A program made the translations under genes and the position numbers. Positions 16,800 through 26,512 of a DNA stretch of 27,617 bases are shown here, one piece after another (the first letter of the stretch is position 1; every line of letters begins with the position of its first letter). The notes under the pieces were generated by a model. The model saw nothing but the letters and a program-made list of their open reading frames with translations, made no database searches and was not told where the DNA came from. Source of the stretch: Zygnema cylindricum (lineage: Eukaryota; Streptophyta; Zygnematophyceae; Zygnematales; Zygnemataceae); NCBI GenBank assembly GCA_037447655.1, contig JBBHKE010002523.1, forward strand, positions 250,001-277,617. The letters are read 5' to 3'.

Positions 16800-17370
16800 G
16801 CACGTCTTATACAGTCAACTTCGTTTGACATTCTATTTTTGGTAGGATCTTCGATTTGGTGTTCTTTCTTGTTGAATTAGTTAATAAGAAACGAAAAGAT
16901 TTTATTATGAAGACGAAGGAGGTGGCGGAAGCCATGGCTTGTTCAGGAAGGAAAAATTCGGGAGACATGGCAGACCGCAATAAAAAAAAACAAATGGAGA
17001 ATCATCAGAAGAAGTTCGCGTCGCGAACAGCGACGCAGCATAGCGGCGCATCGAAATGAGTGGTGACGTCTGACACTTACACGCTGATTATTTTATTTCA
17101 AGTGAAGGTAACTAAATATTCAGGCAACTACATATTCAGGGGTTATACATTTATGGCGTAAGGGGAGCTATTATAGGACACTTTTTGCAAGAAGGCAGCA
17201 AGCGACTGGGCATTGGCAGAGGGCAGCAAACGCAATGGCGACGTCGGCAAAGCACTGCATGGCCTAATGAGTCTAAAGCTTTAGGGGAGTGTAGAATTTG
17301 AAAGCTTTAGTCTCAGTAGATGAGGCTATGAGGAGGACGTTAAAGGCGAAAAAGAGCAGCAGTTAGGAAT
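16800..17370 (+). other. Non-coding region downstream of gag in the gag-only element
   Basis: There is no convincing gene; a 67-codon frame at 16856-17059 has no recognisable feature. It contains a near-palindrome TTCGCG-T-CGCGAA (about 17015-17027). A second purine tract, TTAGGGGAG followed by TG, lies at 17281-17291, resembling the true polypurine tract-LTR junction 300 bp further on. Confidence 0.5.
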
Positions 17371-17553
17371 GCGATGTCAAACTAGCGCAGCATAGCAGCA
17401 TAGCAGTACATGTTGCGCTTTGTATTCATACTGCGCTCCGATGTCAAACTAGCGCACCGTAGCAGCATAGCAGTACACGCTGCATTTTGTATTCATACTG
17501 CGCTGCGATGTCAAACTAGCGCAGCGTAGCAGCATAGCAGTACACGCTGCATA
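17371..17553 (+). repeat. 67-bp tandem repeat, about 2.7 copies
   Basis: GATGTCAAACTAGCGCA recurs at 17373, 17440 and 17507, a constant 67-bp spacing. Units carry GCAGCATAGCAGTACA-type repeats and CTGCGCT. The third unit can fold by GCAGCGT...ACGCTGC arms. It is just upstream of the polypurine tract. Confidence 0.85.
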
Positions 17554-17576
17554 TTTTTCTGGGTGCACGAAACTAA

Positions 17577-17589
17577 ATTTTCGGGGGAG
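17577..17589 (+). promoter_or_regulatory. Polypurine tract (gag-only element)
   Basis: TTTTCGGGGGAG immediately precedes the 3' LTR start TGTTG. Confidence 0.75.
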
Positions 17590-18519
17590 TGTTGTTTTGA
17601 AAAGTCAGTTTCGTGCTTAACTGCTAATTGGATTTAATATGGAGGTTTGAATAGATTCACGGATTGGGGGAGCGAAGGGTTTGATAATTAAAGTTACGTA
17701 AAAGATTCATTGAGTGGTGTGAAGAAGCAATGACGAATGGACGGCGGATCGCGAAGCGATCCGATGTAAAATAAATGGAATGTTGAAATAGGCGCCGCCG
17801 GTACGGAGCAGCTGCGACGCAGTTAAGTCAACGCAGTTGCGGCTATCTTCATGATCCGTACGAAAATCGCAGCCAGCGCAACTACGGATAATATGAATAG
17901 GATAGATTTGAAGTAGTGATGATTAAGCTTAGTGGTAGCTTAGTTTCTGACATACGAAGAGTACGGTGTAAATATTCTGTGCAACAGAGATTTGTCTTTT
18001 TGACTAATTAGGTTATTAGAGTAGATACAGTACGGCTGGTATGCCTCCGTACTCTGAGTATAACTTGCAGGACTTAGATTATTTTATGTATCGCAGTCAA
18101 GTTAATCAAAGCTATGACAGACTGTTTTTTGCATCTTTGACCTGTTGGTGTGATCACTCTGATTGGTGCTTTCATGTGAAACTTTATGGAGTTATTCTAT
18201 GATATAGAATCTATATGTGTGTGAAGTTTCATTGTATTCCAGTATCTCTGTAAGATTCTGTGATCAGTCTAAGTGGCTAGTTTGTGAAGCTGTCAACTAC
18301 ATTTGGGAAACTCTGGAGCTTATATCTTCTAGATGCCTCGGTGGATTTGGCTGTAACTTTGAGAGTTTACAGTGTATATGATATACTGCATATTGGTGCA
18401 GTTTGAGATCATTTTGTTTATTGTGGAGTAATCTGTGTCGTCTGAAACACAGCTGTTTTTGAGGTAGTCTGTGGGTGTTTCCGTGAGTAATCCATGGCTG
18501 CAATAAGCTATTGACAACA
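17590..18519 (+). repeat. Gag-only element, 3' LTR (930 bp)
   Basis: Same length as the 5' LTR and no indels; 15 substitutions counted by eye (about 1.6%), several clustered near 17862-17880. It ends GACAACA, then the target copy GTTTC. Confidence 0.92.
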
Positions 18520-18524
18520 GTTTC

Positions 18525-19798
18525 CTCCTTATTTGCTGAAGTTAGGACTCTATTTTTTATGAAATTAGCATAGTTCATAGACACAGCCCAAAACTGTAGC
18601 CCTATCCTCTTGTCAGTTAACATAAGTCTTGACATATCTCTTAAAGTTCTATTCATTCTTTCTGCTACTCCATTTTGTTGCGGATTATAGGGAACAGTTT
18701 TCTCATGATGAATTCCTTCTTCTTTAAGATATTTTTCAAAATCCCTTGAGGTGTATTCTTTCCATTATCACTTCTTATCTCTTTTATTGAGGTTTCATGT
18801 AGCTTTTCACTCCATACTTTATACTCTTTGAAACATCTCAATACCTCTGACTTATGTTTGAGAAAGTATATCTTCGTGTATCTAGACCAATCATCTGTGA
18901 TAGTTAACATCCACCTCTTCCCCCCATGTGAAGCATACCTAGCAGGTCCCCAAACATCAGTGTGAACTAGATCTAATACTTTCTCTCTCCTAAATGTGGT
19001 TGCCTTTGGAAATGGAAGTCTATGAATCTTCCCTTGGGCACATCCACTACAATCATCAAAGGTCTCATCATCTTCAAAAGTAATACCCTCCACTATTCCC
19101 TTTTTCTTCATTTTCTTTAATCTATCTAGATGCACATGCCCCAACCTTTTATGCCAAAGCATCATCTCACTTGCACACGAGTAGAGAACACTCTTTTCAT
19201 TGCAAAGTACAATTCTGAACATTCCTTGACTGCCCTTCTCAGCTATGAAATAAACCTCATTATCAAAGCTTGTTGTGAAGATTCCTTTCCTAGTTCCTGT
19301 TTCAAACTCCTTTTCATCTAGGTCAGTTGTTGAGACTAGGTTCTTGCTAAGCAGTGGAATGTAAAGAACGTCTGAGAGTGTTACAATTGAGGCCTTTCCA
19401 TCAGCTAGAACCTTCAAGTCAACAGTTCCAACAAGACTTGTGGTTTCTACTCTACCATCTCCGTACTCTATCTCAACTGTTGGGATCTTTCTCAGTTTAG
19501 TGAACCACCACTTATCTTTGCACATATGCATTGAAGCCCCTGAGTCTATTATCCACCCATCCTCGGGTGGATCCCTCTTACCTCCGAAAGCACACTTTTG
19601 TCTCCGTGGAATGTCGACATGCTTTTCAGTGTTTTTCGAATTAAGGAGAAGCTCCTCAAGCTCCTCTTCAGGTTCAGTTTTTTCTTCCACTTCCTCATCA
19701 AGAACTTGAGTCAGGAAAGCCTTTTTCTTTCCTCCGTCCTTTGAGGTTCCTTGACCATCTTTCAGTCGAAGATCTGCAAGTCTGACACAATCTGCCAT
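18525..19798 (-). pseudogene. Ty1/copia protease and integrase (element 3)
   Basis: The 377-codon frame 18665-19798 starts after the broken zinc knuckle. It has a charged linker (EVEEKTEPEEELEELLL), protease (GWIIDSGASMHMC, catalytic D-S-G intact), GAG-pre-integrase/zinc part (LWHKRLGHVHLDRL ... CSGCAQGK) and core with first D (LVHTDVWGP) and second D (IRSDNG). A one-base insertion just after RSDNG (about 18760-18765) shifts the frame. The proper phase continues to NRTLRDMSRLMLTDKRIGLQ and stops at the nested element (18524), resuming at 14084. The catalytic Glu lies in the shifted stretch (NGVAERMNRTL). Confidence 0.9.
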
Positions 19799-20779
19799 TT
19801 AGTGTCCCGGTTTCTTGCACAAGTGACATAATCCTCCTCGAGAAGTTCCTCTCCCCTATCTATCAAATCTGCCACCTCCTTGTCCTCTTCCACCAAAGTT
19901 TCGATAAGGATCTTTCCCTCTCTCCTCATCACGCTTCCGCCAATCAGCTCCTGTAGACAATGCTTGAACACTTGGACTCCCTCTCCTAAGCTCTATGGTG
20001 CTTTCTTTCACTAAAATCATTCCCACAGTGTCATCCCAATTCCAATTGCTATCTCCTATGTCCTGCAATCGGTTAATGATAATCTCATACTCTTCAGGTA
20101 GTTTCATCATTAATGTGTTCACTCTTTGTCTCTTAGACCATGAGTTACCTGCACTCTCTAACTCTCCAAACAATGCTCCTAAATCATTGCAATAGTTATC
20201 CATACTTCCTCCCTTATAAGTATAAGCTGCAATCTTATTTTCTGCCAACTTTTGCTGCTGCAATGATCCACTCTTATATTTGTTAACTAGTGATATCCAA
20301 ATCTGAGATGAAGATTTGACATGCATAAGGGGAATGGCAATGCCCTTTGCTACACTTTTAAGAATTAAGAGCTTAGCAACCTTGTCTTTGTAGTTCCACT
20401 TTTCATACTCTGATCTTTCGGTCTGAACCCTTGTCGTTGTTGCTGGTGGTGCTGCTGCCGGTATCGCCTTCGGCAATGGTGTTACTTGAGTTGCAACTCT
20501 TTCCTTTTCTCATTCCATGACAATCTCTTCTCCTTCCTCATCTTCATCCTCGGTGATGGTGGCAGCTGTTCTACCAACTGTAGAGGCGAAGGTGCAAGAA
20601 AAATGTGTCCCTCCAAACCCAGGTGGAGGTGGGCATCGAATTTGTCCAGACACTTTGCCCCATAGATGCTTCTCAAATAGTTCTCCCTCCATCATCATTT
20701 CCTAATAAAGAAAGTTTGATCCATCAAATATGGTCACCCTAGAGGGTGGGCTCATAACCTGAAATTCTGTGGTCTCCAT
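19799..20779 (-). pseudogene. Ty1/copia gag (element 3)
   Basis: The ATG at 20779 is inside the LTR; the reading METTEFQVMSPPSR crosses the PBS. A TAG replaces Trp in Y-W-E about 26 codons in. The head (FEKHLWGKVSGQIRCPPPPG) and an acidic stretch (EDEDEEGEE) follow. After another break near 20480-20520, a 206-codon frame (19856-20476) holds the gag core: KVAKLLILKSVAKGIAIPLM, IWISLVNKYKSGSL, LMMKLPEEYEIIINRLQ. The zinc knuckle CHLCKKPGH-x-MADC is present near 19790-19830, but position x is a TAA, so the H-x4-C part is interrupted. It is structurally complete but not translatable. Confidence 0.88.
20745..20759 (-). promoter_or_regulatory. Primer-binding site, half-tRNA iMet type (element 3)
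   Basis: GGTTATGAGCCCACC on the minus strand abuts the 5' LTR. It differs by one base from the other PBSs (G to A), which corresponds to U instead of C at position 33 of the tRNA loop, or to a wobble pair. Confidence 0.75.
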
Positions 20780-21647
20780 TGACCCACAGAATGAGCAGCC
20801 TATGTAAAGCCTCTAGGATAATATTTGCCCCTTCTACTTTCCCGCTGAATAAGCGCCGCCCAGGAACACAAATATTCTAACCACTCTCACCCCTGCGAGG
20901 ACAAGACTCCCTTGAGTCAAACGCAAAAAGAATCACTGAATTTGCTCACCTGAGCAGTAAGTTATGGCTGGTCAAAGATGACCTTTATAGTTACAAGCTC
21001 TCTTAGAGATAGAGAGGTACCTAAATATGACTAAGTCTCGGTCTGCCTACTCACGACTACCTACTATTAAACCCTAGTCCAATAGGAACACTATAAAGTA
21101 CAAGAAGGTACAATGGGCGATGTACTTATTGTACGACCATTGTACGACAAGGTCTACAAGGTGACACCTATCATATCGGAAGCCATGGTTCCTCCTCCCA
21201 TCTTCTCCGGTATCAAATAATGTGGCGCCACGTGGCACCGCGTGACGCTATCTCCGTATGCCGCCATAAAGCTCACTTCGCGTGGCGGCTATAATGCCGG
21301 CCGTCCGATCAAAACATATTTTACACGGTTCAGATTCGCGTACATGCAGAAATTGCTCCTTTTGGTTAGTCTGCTGTTAATTAGCTGTTTCGTTAATGTT
21401 TATATATTTATGAAACCCGTCACGTGTATCGTTTCGTAACGCCTAAATGGTTAACGCGTTAGGCTATGTAGAATCTAGAGGTCACTGGTTCAAATCTAGA
21501 CCTAGACATCATTTTAGTAAAATACCCTTAACTGCAAAAACTGCCTCTAAATATGGCGGCAGCCATGGCGCGCCTTTGATCCTTACTCTCTTTCTTTAAA
21601 ACAAAACTAAAATAGGGAAGTGAACTATTAATTACCTCTTTTCAACA
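20760..21647 (-). repeat. Copia element 3, 5' LTR (888 bp)
   Basis: TGAAATTCTG...TTTTCAACA. It has a TATA box (20982-20989), leader hairpin (20905-20918), G-box (21229-21234) and tRNA-like segment (21445-21516). It is about 97% identical to 11005-11895, with a small deletion near 21540. Confidence 0.9.
21445..21516 (+). other. tRNA-like segment in element 3, 5' LTR
   Basis: AAATGGTTAACGCGTTAGG, then CTGG-TTCAAAT-CTAG, which can pair as a T-arm (four pairs including one G-T, 7-nt loop), then TTTT. It is the counterpart of 11689-11760. Confidence 0.5.
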
Positions 21648-21652
21648 CCCTC
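21648..21652. repeat. Target-site duplication CCCTC, right copy
   Basis: Identical to 11000-11004. Gypsy RT reading resumes directly after it. Confidence 0.9.
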
Positions 21653-22479
21653 TCAGCTTCAAGGAGAAGGAGTTCATCACCGCCAAGGTGTAGACTTTGG
21701 TGGACGCAGGGCTGGTGTAGGAAAGTATAGGGCTACATGGGTTTGCCTCTCCAACAGTGCTCCTGCCTAAGTAAGACTCGTCCAGGAAAAGAGATGATTT
21801 CCGGATGTGTGGGGACTATCGGATGCTAAACCCGGCCACTGTCTCCGACAGTTATCCAATGCCCACAGTGGAAGGGATCTTCGACTCTCTTGTTGAGGCC
21901 AACATTTACTCTACGTTAGATATGAAGAATGGGTTCCACCAGATTGTAATGGAGCCTAAGCACCAAGAGAGGACTGCTTTTTGGGCCGGGTCCAAGTTGT
22001 ATGAATGGTTGTACATGCTATTCCGCCTCAAAAATGCACCCCCCAAATTCCAACAAGCCATGGACAAGGCTCTCCGGGGAATCGATTGCACACGGTGTAA
22101 CATCGACGATGTGATAATTTTCTCCAAGACATTCGAGAAACACTTAGAGCATATACAGATCGTTCTACGGGCACTCCAAGCAGCGGGCTTGAAGTGTAAC
22201 CCAGGGAAGGGCATTTTTGGAGTGCAAAAAATTATCTATCTAGGTCATGAGGTGACTCTTGGGACATTGGGTCCCCACATGGTTAAGGTGGCAGCCCTTG
22301 ACGCCCTTCCAACCCCGCAGGACATTTCTGCTCTTCGCACTTTCCTAGGACTGGCCAACTATTACTGGAGGTTTATTCCCGAATTCAGAAGCCACGCCTT
22401 GCCATTGAATCAATTATTGCAAAAGGACCAAGAGTGGCAGTGGGCAGAAGAACAGGAGACTGCTTTTCAATTCCTATAA
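21653..22479 (+). pseudogene. Gypsy reverse transcriptase, main part
   Basis: It resumes in phase from 11004 (SFKEKEFITAKV). Three stops (21691, 21718, 21772) precede the 224-codon frame from 21805. Recognisable RT blocks are RMCGDYRMLNPATVSDSYPM, IYSTLDMKNGFHQI, RTAFWAGSKLYEW, APPKFQQAMDKALRG, CTRCNIDDVIIFSK and YLGHEVTLGTLGP. The catalytic box reads N-I-D-D where gypsy elements usually have Y-I/V-D-D: both aspartates are kept, the Tyr is not. Thumb and connection continue with LRTFLGLANYYWRFIPEF. It ends at a TAA (22477-22479). It copied element RNA to DNA when active. Confidence 0.92.
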
Positions 22480-22980
22480 GATTCCCTCAAGCAACATCGT
22501 GTGCTTCGGATGCCCGATCACCAGCGGCCTTTCCTCCATTATACTGATAAGAGCAGGTTCAGATTAGGAAAAGTGTTGGCTCAATTAGACAATGCAGGGG
22601 CTGAGTACGCGGTGGCCTACGCAAGCCAGAGTTATAACAGAGCTGAGGGGAATTATAGCACATACCATGGGGAATTAGTGGATGCGGTGTGGGCCATCCA
22701 GCATTTCAGGCCTTACTTCTATGGAGTACACTTCACCCTTATTACGGATCATCAGCCCCTCAAATGGATAATGGAGAACAATAAGTAAACTGGCAAGCTG
22801 GCCAGATGGGTTCTCATCTTGTAGGAATACGACTTCAGCATTATCCACCGAGCCGGGGAGATCCATGGAAATGCAGACGGACTCAGCAGGAATCCTAACC
22901 CTTCCACCAAGGACTCTTCAGGGGCGCAGCACGATGAAGACCCCGAGCTCAGCCTGGGAATTATCACGGCTTCCTTTGCC
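22480..22980 (+). pseudogene. Gypsy RNase H domain
   Basis: Same phase as RT after the stop. It contains LHYTDKSRFRLGKVLAQLD (first D), YHGELVDAVWAIQHF (E) and FTLITDHQPLKWIM (D), so the acidic residues are intact. Stops follow at 22786-22788 and near 22825. The typical trailing stretch YDFSIIHRAGEIHGNADGLS (the usual gypsy end of RNase H) lies at about 22829-22888. Confidence 0.9.
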
Positions 22981-24340
22981 TTTATTTTGCTGCCTCGAGC
23001 TAAAGGGGAAGTGTCAACCTTTGATGTAGACGTGGAGGGGCAGGCTCCCATTGGAGCTGCCCCAAGAATATTTGGAATGACCCCGATTCCCTTGGGTTTA
23101 TCCTCAAAGGTTCCCCTCTTCCGCACCAGGCCGGAATTCACTTGTCCCGGGTTTATATTTGGATGGTGGCGCATGAATGGGACCGGGGCATTCTTCTCAG
23201 AAAATGGGCTGATGGTACAAGGAAAGTGGTTCCTCTTCCGGCAGATAGGGAAACCCTCATTGTTAGTCTTCACCAGCAATGCGGGCACTTCGAACAGAAA
23301 CAGAACACCTCACTAGTCAGAGGGTCATATTGGCAGCATGGGTTGCGGGCCTTGGTCAATCGTGTGGTGCAGACGTGTCTTTCCTATGACCGGGTGAAAG
23401 CTACTTTTGACAAAAAGGGGGGAACAGAACTACACTCCCTCCCCATTCGGGGACTGTTTTACAGATGGTCATTGTATCTACTGGGACCACTTCCCACCAG
23501 CTGGAGGGGAAACCGTTTTGTACATGTAATGATTCAACACTTCTCCAAATGGATTTAACTGAAGGTTCTCCCCTGAAAGGAATCTAAAGCAACCGCGAAC
23601 GCATTCTTGCAGAGGGTGCTGTCCCAATTTGGAGCCCCGGCCATAGTTTTGACTTATCAGGGATCCGAGTTTGCTGGAGAATTTTCTAACCTTCTGGAGA
23701 AGTGCCTCATTGACCACCGGTTGACCAGCCGAGACCACCTCTAAGCCAACGGTTTGGCGCAAAGGTGCGTCCAGACAGTGAAGCGGTCACTACGGAAATA
23801 TGCAGTGGAAGAGGATTTAGGGGAATGGGACACACGAGTGCCTTAGATTGCTATGGGATATAGATTTAGTAGGCACACCTCCCTTCATTCCTATAGCCCT
23901 TACTTCATTCTCTTTGGCCGACATCCCATCCTTCTTGGAGCTGCATTAGCTCAAGCGGTTGTGCTTCCGGAGATGGACAACCGGGGGACTGTGGAGAAGC
24001 TGATTGCCGACAAGGCCAAGGTATTTCACCGGGAAATGCCTCAAGCTATGGGCAATTTACCGGTTGATTAGCACAGGGATCAGCTTTGGTATTGCCAACG
24101 CATGAGCGGGAATTATGTCCGTTGGCAACGACGATTCATGCCCGGGGATTTTGTGTATCGCATGCAACAGAACACGGTCACTTTTGACATTTCGGCCCGA
24201 CAAGTGATTCTAAAAGTAGTGGAGGTCTCTAACAAAGGGGTTTTGACCTTGGAAGGAAAGGATGGCCGAACAATAAAGGATAACCAGATCAATGTCGCTC
24301 CTTGTCATCTACGAGGGCTAGAGGACGAACCCACTTTCCA
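22981..24340 (+). pseudogene. Gypsy integrase, catalytic triad lost
   Basis: A frameshift near 23140 separates the linker from integrase frames 23142-23558, 23853-24071 and 24102-24440. The zinc part has H and H in LHQQCGHF, then CLSYD, where the second Cys of C-x2-C reads Tyr. In the core, the first Asp position (WSLYLLGPLPTSWRGNRF) and second (VLTYQGSEFAGEF) both read Tyr (TAT). The Glu position (ANGLAQRCVQTVKRSLRKY) reads Gln (CAA). Stops occur at about 23556, 23573, 23742, 23844 and 24069. The C-terminal part (PGDFVYRMQQNTVTFD ... VLTLEGKDGRTIKDN ... APCHL) is the expected integrase tail. No chromodomain is recognised. Certainly inactive. Confidence 0.88.
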
Positions 24341-24778
24341 CCTCACTTACTTTGTAGATCCACCCCCGTGTTCCTCTGCCTGCAATGTGTCTTCTTTTCA
24401 TGGCTTCTTGTCGGTGTGTGATCATTGTAATCAAGGGTGACATGACTTCGGCTTGCACCTAATATCGGAGTTCGATTCTCAAACCGCAAATCCCTGAATC
24501 TGTGGGGACTGCGAATTTGGCAGCTAATATGTCTAAACCTCTTAGTCACAAGGGACTAAGGGGTGGGGGGGAATCTCATGGGGGGGGTACAGAACACTTT
24601 TTCCTCCTTTCACTCGCTCCCTCATTATTACACATGCATAAACGCGGAGAAGGGAGGGACAGAAAATGGCATGTTTATGCATCCGGAACCGCATCCGCAT
24701 TTTGGGTGGATTGCAGGTCTTCTATGCACACCTTCTCGCACATCTCCCCTAAACCTCCCTGTTTCTAGTGCAATTTTG
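24341..24778 (+). other. Gypsy 3' non-coding end, truncated
   Basis: Downstream of integrase, G-rich runs (AAGGGGTGGGGGGG and ATGGGGGGGG, 24559-24587) are a candidate polypurine tract. The sequence after 24588 could then be the start of the gypsy 3' LTR. No second gypsy LTR is in the window to confirm this. It ends where the copia LTR begins at 24779. A weak B-box-like GGAGTTCGATTCTC lies near 24466. Confidence 0.4.
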
Positions 24779-25490
24779 TGTCCTCCATTTGGACCAAAAT
24801 TAAGGAAGCCTCTAGGTAGTTTTTGACTATCCCACTTTCAACGAGAGCAACTGCCACCCTAGCAAATAAATAGATAATTTGACTGCATCCCTGTGCAGTC
24901 TAGACTCTCTTGAGTCCACAGCAAAAGGAATCATTGAAAACGCCTAACCAGGCGACTAATTATCGAATGGCAAAGATGTCAATATTGATACAAGCTTGTT
25001 GGGAGAGAGGCGGCTACCTCCTCAATCCACTAAGTCCCAAAACCTCTCACAACCCCTATGTATTGATGTACGGAAATTAATTAGAAGACTGTATAGTACA
25101 GAAAGGTAGTATAGGCGATGTGCTTTCTGTACGGCTTGTGTAGGACAAGGCCATGGAGTGGACGCTTGTCTCCCCCCGACTTGTCCTCACGCTCCCCGGG
25201 ATTTCTAGCTTCCCAATGACATATTGCCACGTGTCGCCATGTTATGTTACATCCGTAAACCGCCAAAGGGGCCTTTCCAGGATCTCGGCGATGATGTGAG
25301 CCGTCCGATCCAAGTCGGCTTTAATTCCCAGCCGTTCAAAAACAAATGTCTAGTACATTTGTTTCGTGCGCGCTAAATTCCCCAACTAGTTTCTATCTAT
25401 CCTATTTGTAATTTCGTTAGTCGGATTAGTCGTCTATCTATTATTTAAATAGCTATCAAACCCTATCTATCCTAACAGACTACTACGATA

Positions 25491-25560
25491 TACTGGTAAG
25501 GGTTGACGGCTATGCCTTGCCCTATCCGTTGGAGGTTTGAGTCCTATCGGACTCAACCTT
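25491..25560 (+). other. tRNA-like segment in LTR 4
   Basis: TACTGGTAAGGGTTGACGG, then GGAGGTTTGAGTCC with a T-loop-like TTTGAGT, then the hairpin GAGTCC-TATC-GGACTC and a TTTT run. Confidence 0.4.
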
Positions 25561-25610
25561 TTTGGTTGAGAGTGACTTAGGTCACTCTTAAGCCCTGCCT
25601 ATGGAGCTAA

Positions 25611-25696
25611 GGTAGCCATGGCTCCACTGCCCTCTTTCTCTTTTAGTGACTACAACAAGTGTGGGGGTCAGAGAGAGAAGGTGGAGGCAGGCTGCC
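25611..25696. other. Conserved U3 stem-loop in LTR 4
   Basis: The outer arms GGTAGCC (25611-25617) and GGCTGCC (25690-25696) pair with one G-T. The inner stem is CTCCAC/GTGGAG plus pyrimidine/purine runs. The loop has AGTGACTACAACAAGTGTGG. Confidence 0.6.
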
Positions 25697-25775
25697 TCTG
25701 CATTCCTTTTCCTTTTTTTTTTTTTTTTTAATTAAGACCTAGAAAATACCTCCCCTAAATCTAGTGATTTCAACG

Positions 25776-25788
25776 CTCCCCTTATTTT
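25776..25788 (-). promoter_or_regulatory. Polypurine tract (element 4)
   Basis: The minus strand reads AAAATAAGGGGAG between the RNase H stop codon and the LTR. Confidence 0.8.
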
Positions 25789-26512
25789 CTAGTCTAATTT
25801 TAATTTCTCTTTTAATCCACATTTTTCTCTACAATACTTTAGCTTGGGAGATGGCACAAGCTTTGTCATCATATCAGCCACCATTTCCCCATCACTCCTA
25901 TACACCAAATTCACAATTTTATTTTCCACTTTTTCCCTCACAAAGCTCAATCTTATATCCATATGCTTAGCTTTGAAATTGTGTTTTGGATTGGCTGCAA
26001 TTGCAATTGCTGCCTGATTATCACAAAGCACTTCATGTTCTCCCTTCTTGATGTACCCCAATTCTTGCAACAATGACTTCACCCACATCAGCTCTTTCAC
26101 AGCAGAACAAGAGGCCATGTACTCAGCCTCGATAGTGGACTGAGCAACAGCCTTTTCTAGCTTGCTGCTCCAACAACAAGCACCTTTCCCCACATACAAT
26201 ATATACCCAGAAGTGCATCTTCTCATAGGTGCATCTTCTCATAGGTGCATCACTATAACTAGCATCACTCCAAGTAGTGATGTCACTGTGCTCCCCTCCC
26301 AAATGCAACCATAGATCTGTAGTTCCCACTAGGTATCTCATTACTCTCTTGGCTGCTTCCCAGTTTCTTTTTCTAGGATCATTAAGAATCCTATTGAGGA
26401 CTCCAACTGCTGCAACTATGTCAGGCCTAGTACAATTCATAAAGTAAATCAAACTTCCTACAACCTGTCTGTAAGGAATAGACTTCATAAACTGCCTTTC
26501 TTCAGGACTCAT
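25789..26512 (-). pseudogene. Ty1/copia RNase H and connection (element 4)
   Basis: Frame 26123-26512 carries [20 protein letters not shown] and TTWSDASYSDAPMRRCT. Frame 25789-26226 carries the rest: CCWSSKLEKAVAQ, STIEAEYMASC, VLCDNQAAIAIAANPKHNF, MVADMMTK. The two are out of phase because a 16-bp unit (GCATCTTCTCATAGGT) is tandemly duplicated at 26215-26246. The core acidic residues are present. A TAG at 26513-26515, where relatives have CAG or GAG, separates it from RT. Confidence 0.9.

Larger units (their letters stand above)
14090..18519 (+). mobile_element. Gag-only non-autonomous LTR retrotransposon (4,430 bp)
   Basis: Two 930-bp LTRs (14090-15019, 17590-18519) with 15 differences, a half-tRNA PBS, one intact 601-codon gag ORF, a non-coding 0.8-kb region with tandem repeats, and a polypurine tract before the 3' LTR. 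No protease, integrase, RT or RNase H is present between the LTRs. This matches the published idea of terminal-repeat elements that keep only gag and borrow pol from a partner. It is inserted antisense in the integrase of element 3. It is the youngest insertion visible here. Confidence 0.92.
11005..21647 (-). mobile_element. Ty1/copia element 3, complete, interrupted by a gag-only element
   Basis: The LTRs at 11005-11895 and 20760-21647, perfect CCCTC duplications, PBS at 20745-20759 and polypurine tract at 11896-11907 frame a minus-strand gag-pol. Excluding the nested 4,430-bp element and its duplicated target bases, it is about 6.2 kb. Roughly 25-30 differences separate the two LTRs (about 3%), plus small indels. 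Gag and pol are in one polyprotein design. Damage includes stops in gag, in the zinc knuckle and before RNase H, a frameshift in integrase, and the nested insertion. Confidence 0.92.
7899..24778 (+). mobile_element. Ty3/gypsy element with a DNA methyltransferase domain, split by a nested copia insertion
   Basis: The plus-strand order is gag region (7905), protease (8690), cytosine-5 methyltransferase (9500-10569), RT start (10741-11004), [copia insertion 11005-21647], RT (21653), RNase H, integrase with C-terminal domain (to about 24340), 3' region. RT before integrase is the gypsy order. Removing the insertion and one CCCTC copy restores an uninterrupted RT reading (Q-K-Q-Y-P-L-S-F-K-E). About 6.2 kb remain. 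Both LTRs are missing or cut: the left end is lost at the LTR X boundary and the right end is cut by the LTR at 24779. It is broken by many stops and several frameshifts. Confidence 0.85.
24779..25775 (-). repeat. Copia element 4, 3' LTR (997 bp)
   Basis: The plus strand begins TGCAATTTTG and ends GATTTCAACG. The last base was probably A originally (CAACA in relatives), so the element-sense TG start is mutated to CG. It holds a leader hairpin (24903-24916), G-box (25228-25233), tRNA-like segment (25491-25560) and U3 stem-loop (25611-25696). The TATA box seen in the others is degenerate here (near 24982). Confidence 0.85.

Noticed and set aside
16856-17059. Second ORF (67 aa) in the gag-only element
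   Set aside because: Short, no recognisable domain, Lys/Asn-rich composition typical of the region; no evidence of translation.
17281-17291. Second polypurine tract or old LTR start
   Set aside because: TTAGGGGAG-TG resembles the real junction, but the following bases diverge from the LTR within about 15 nt.
17371-17553. CRISPR-like repeat array
   Set aside because: Adjacent repeats with no spacers, inside a eukaryotic LTR element; simple tandem duplication.
24440-24490. tRNA-like segment in the gypsy 3' end
   Set aside because: GGAGTTCGATTCTC resembles a B-box, but no convincing A-box or arm pairing was found.
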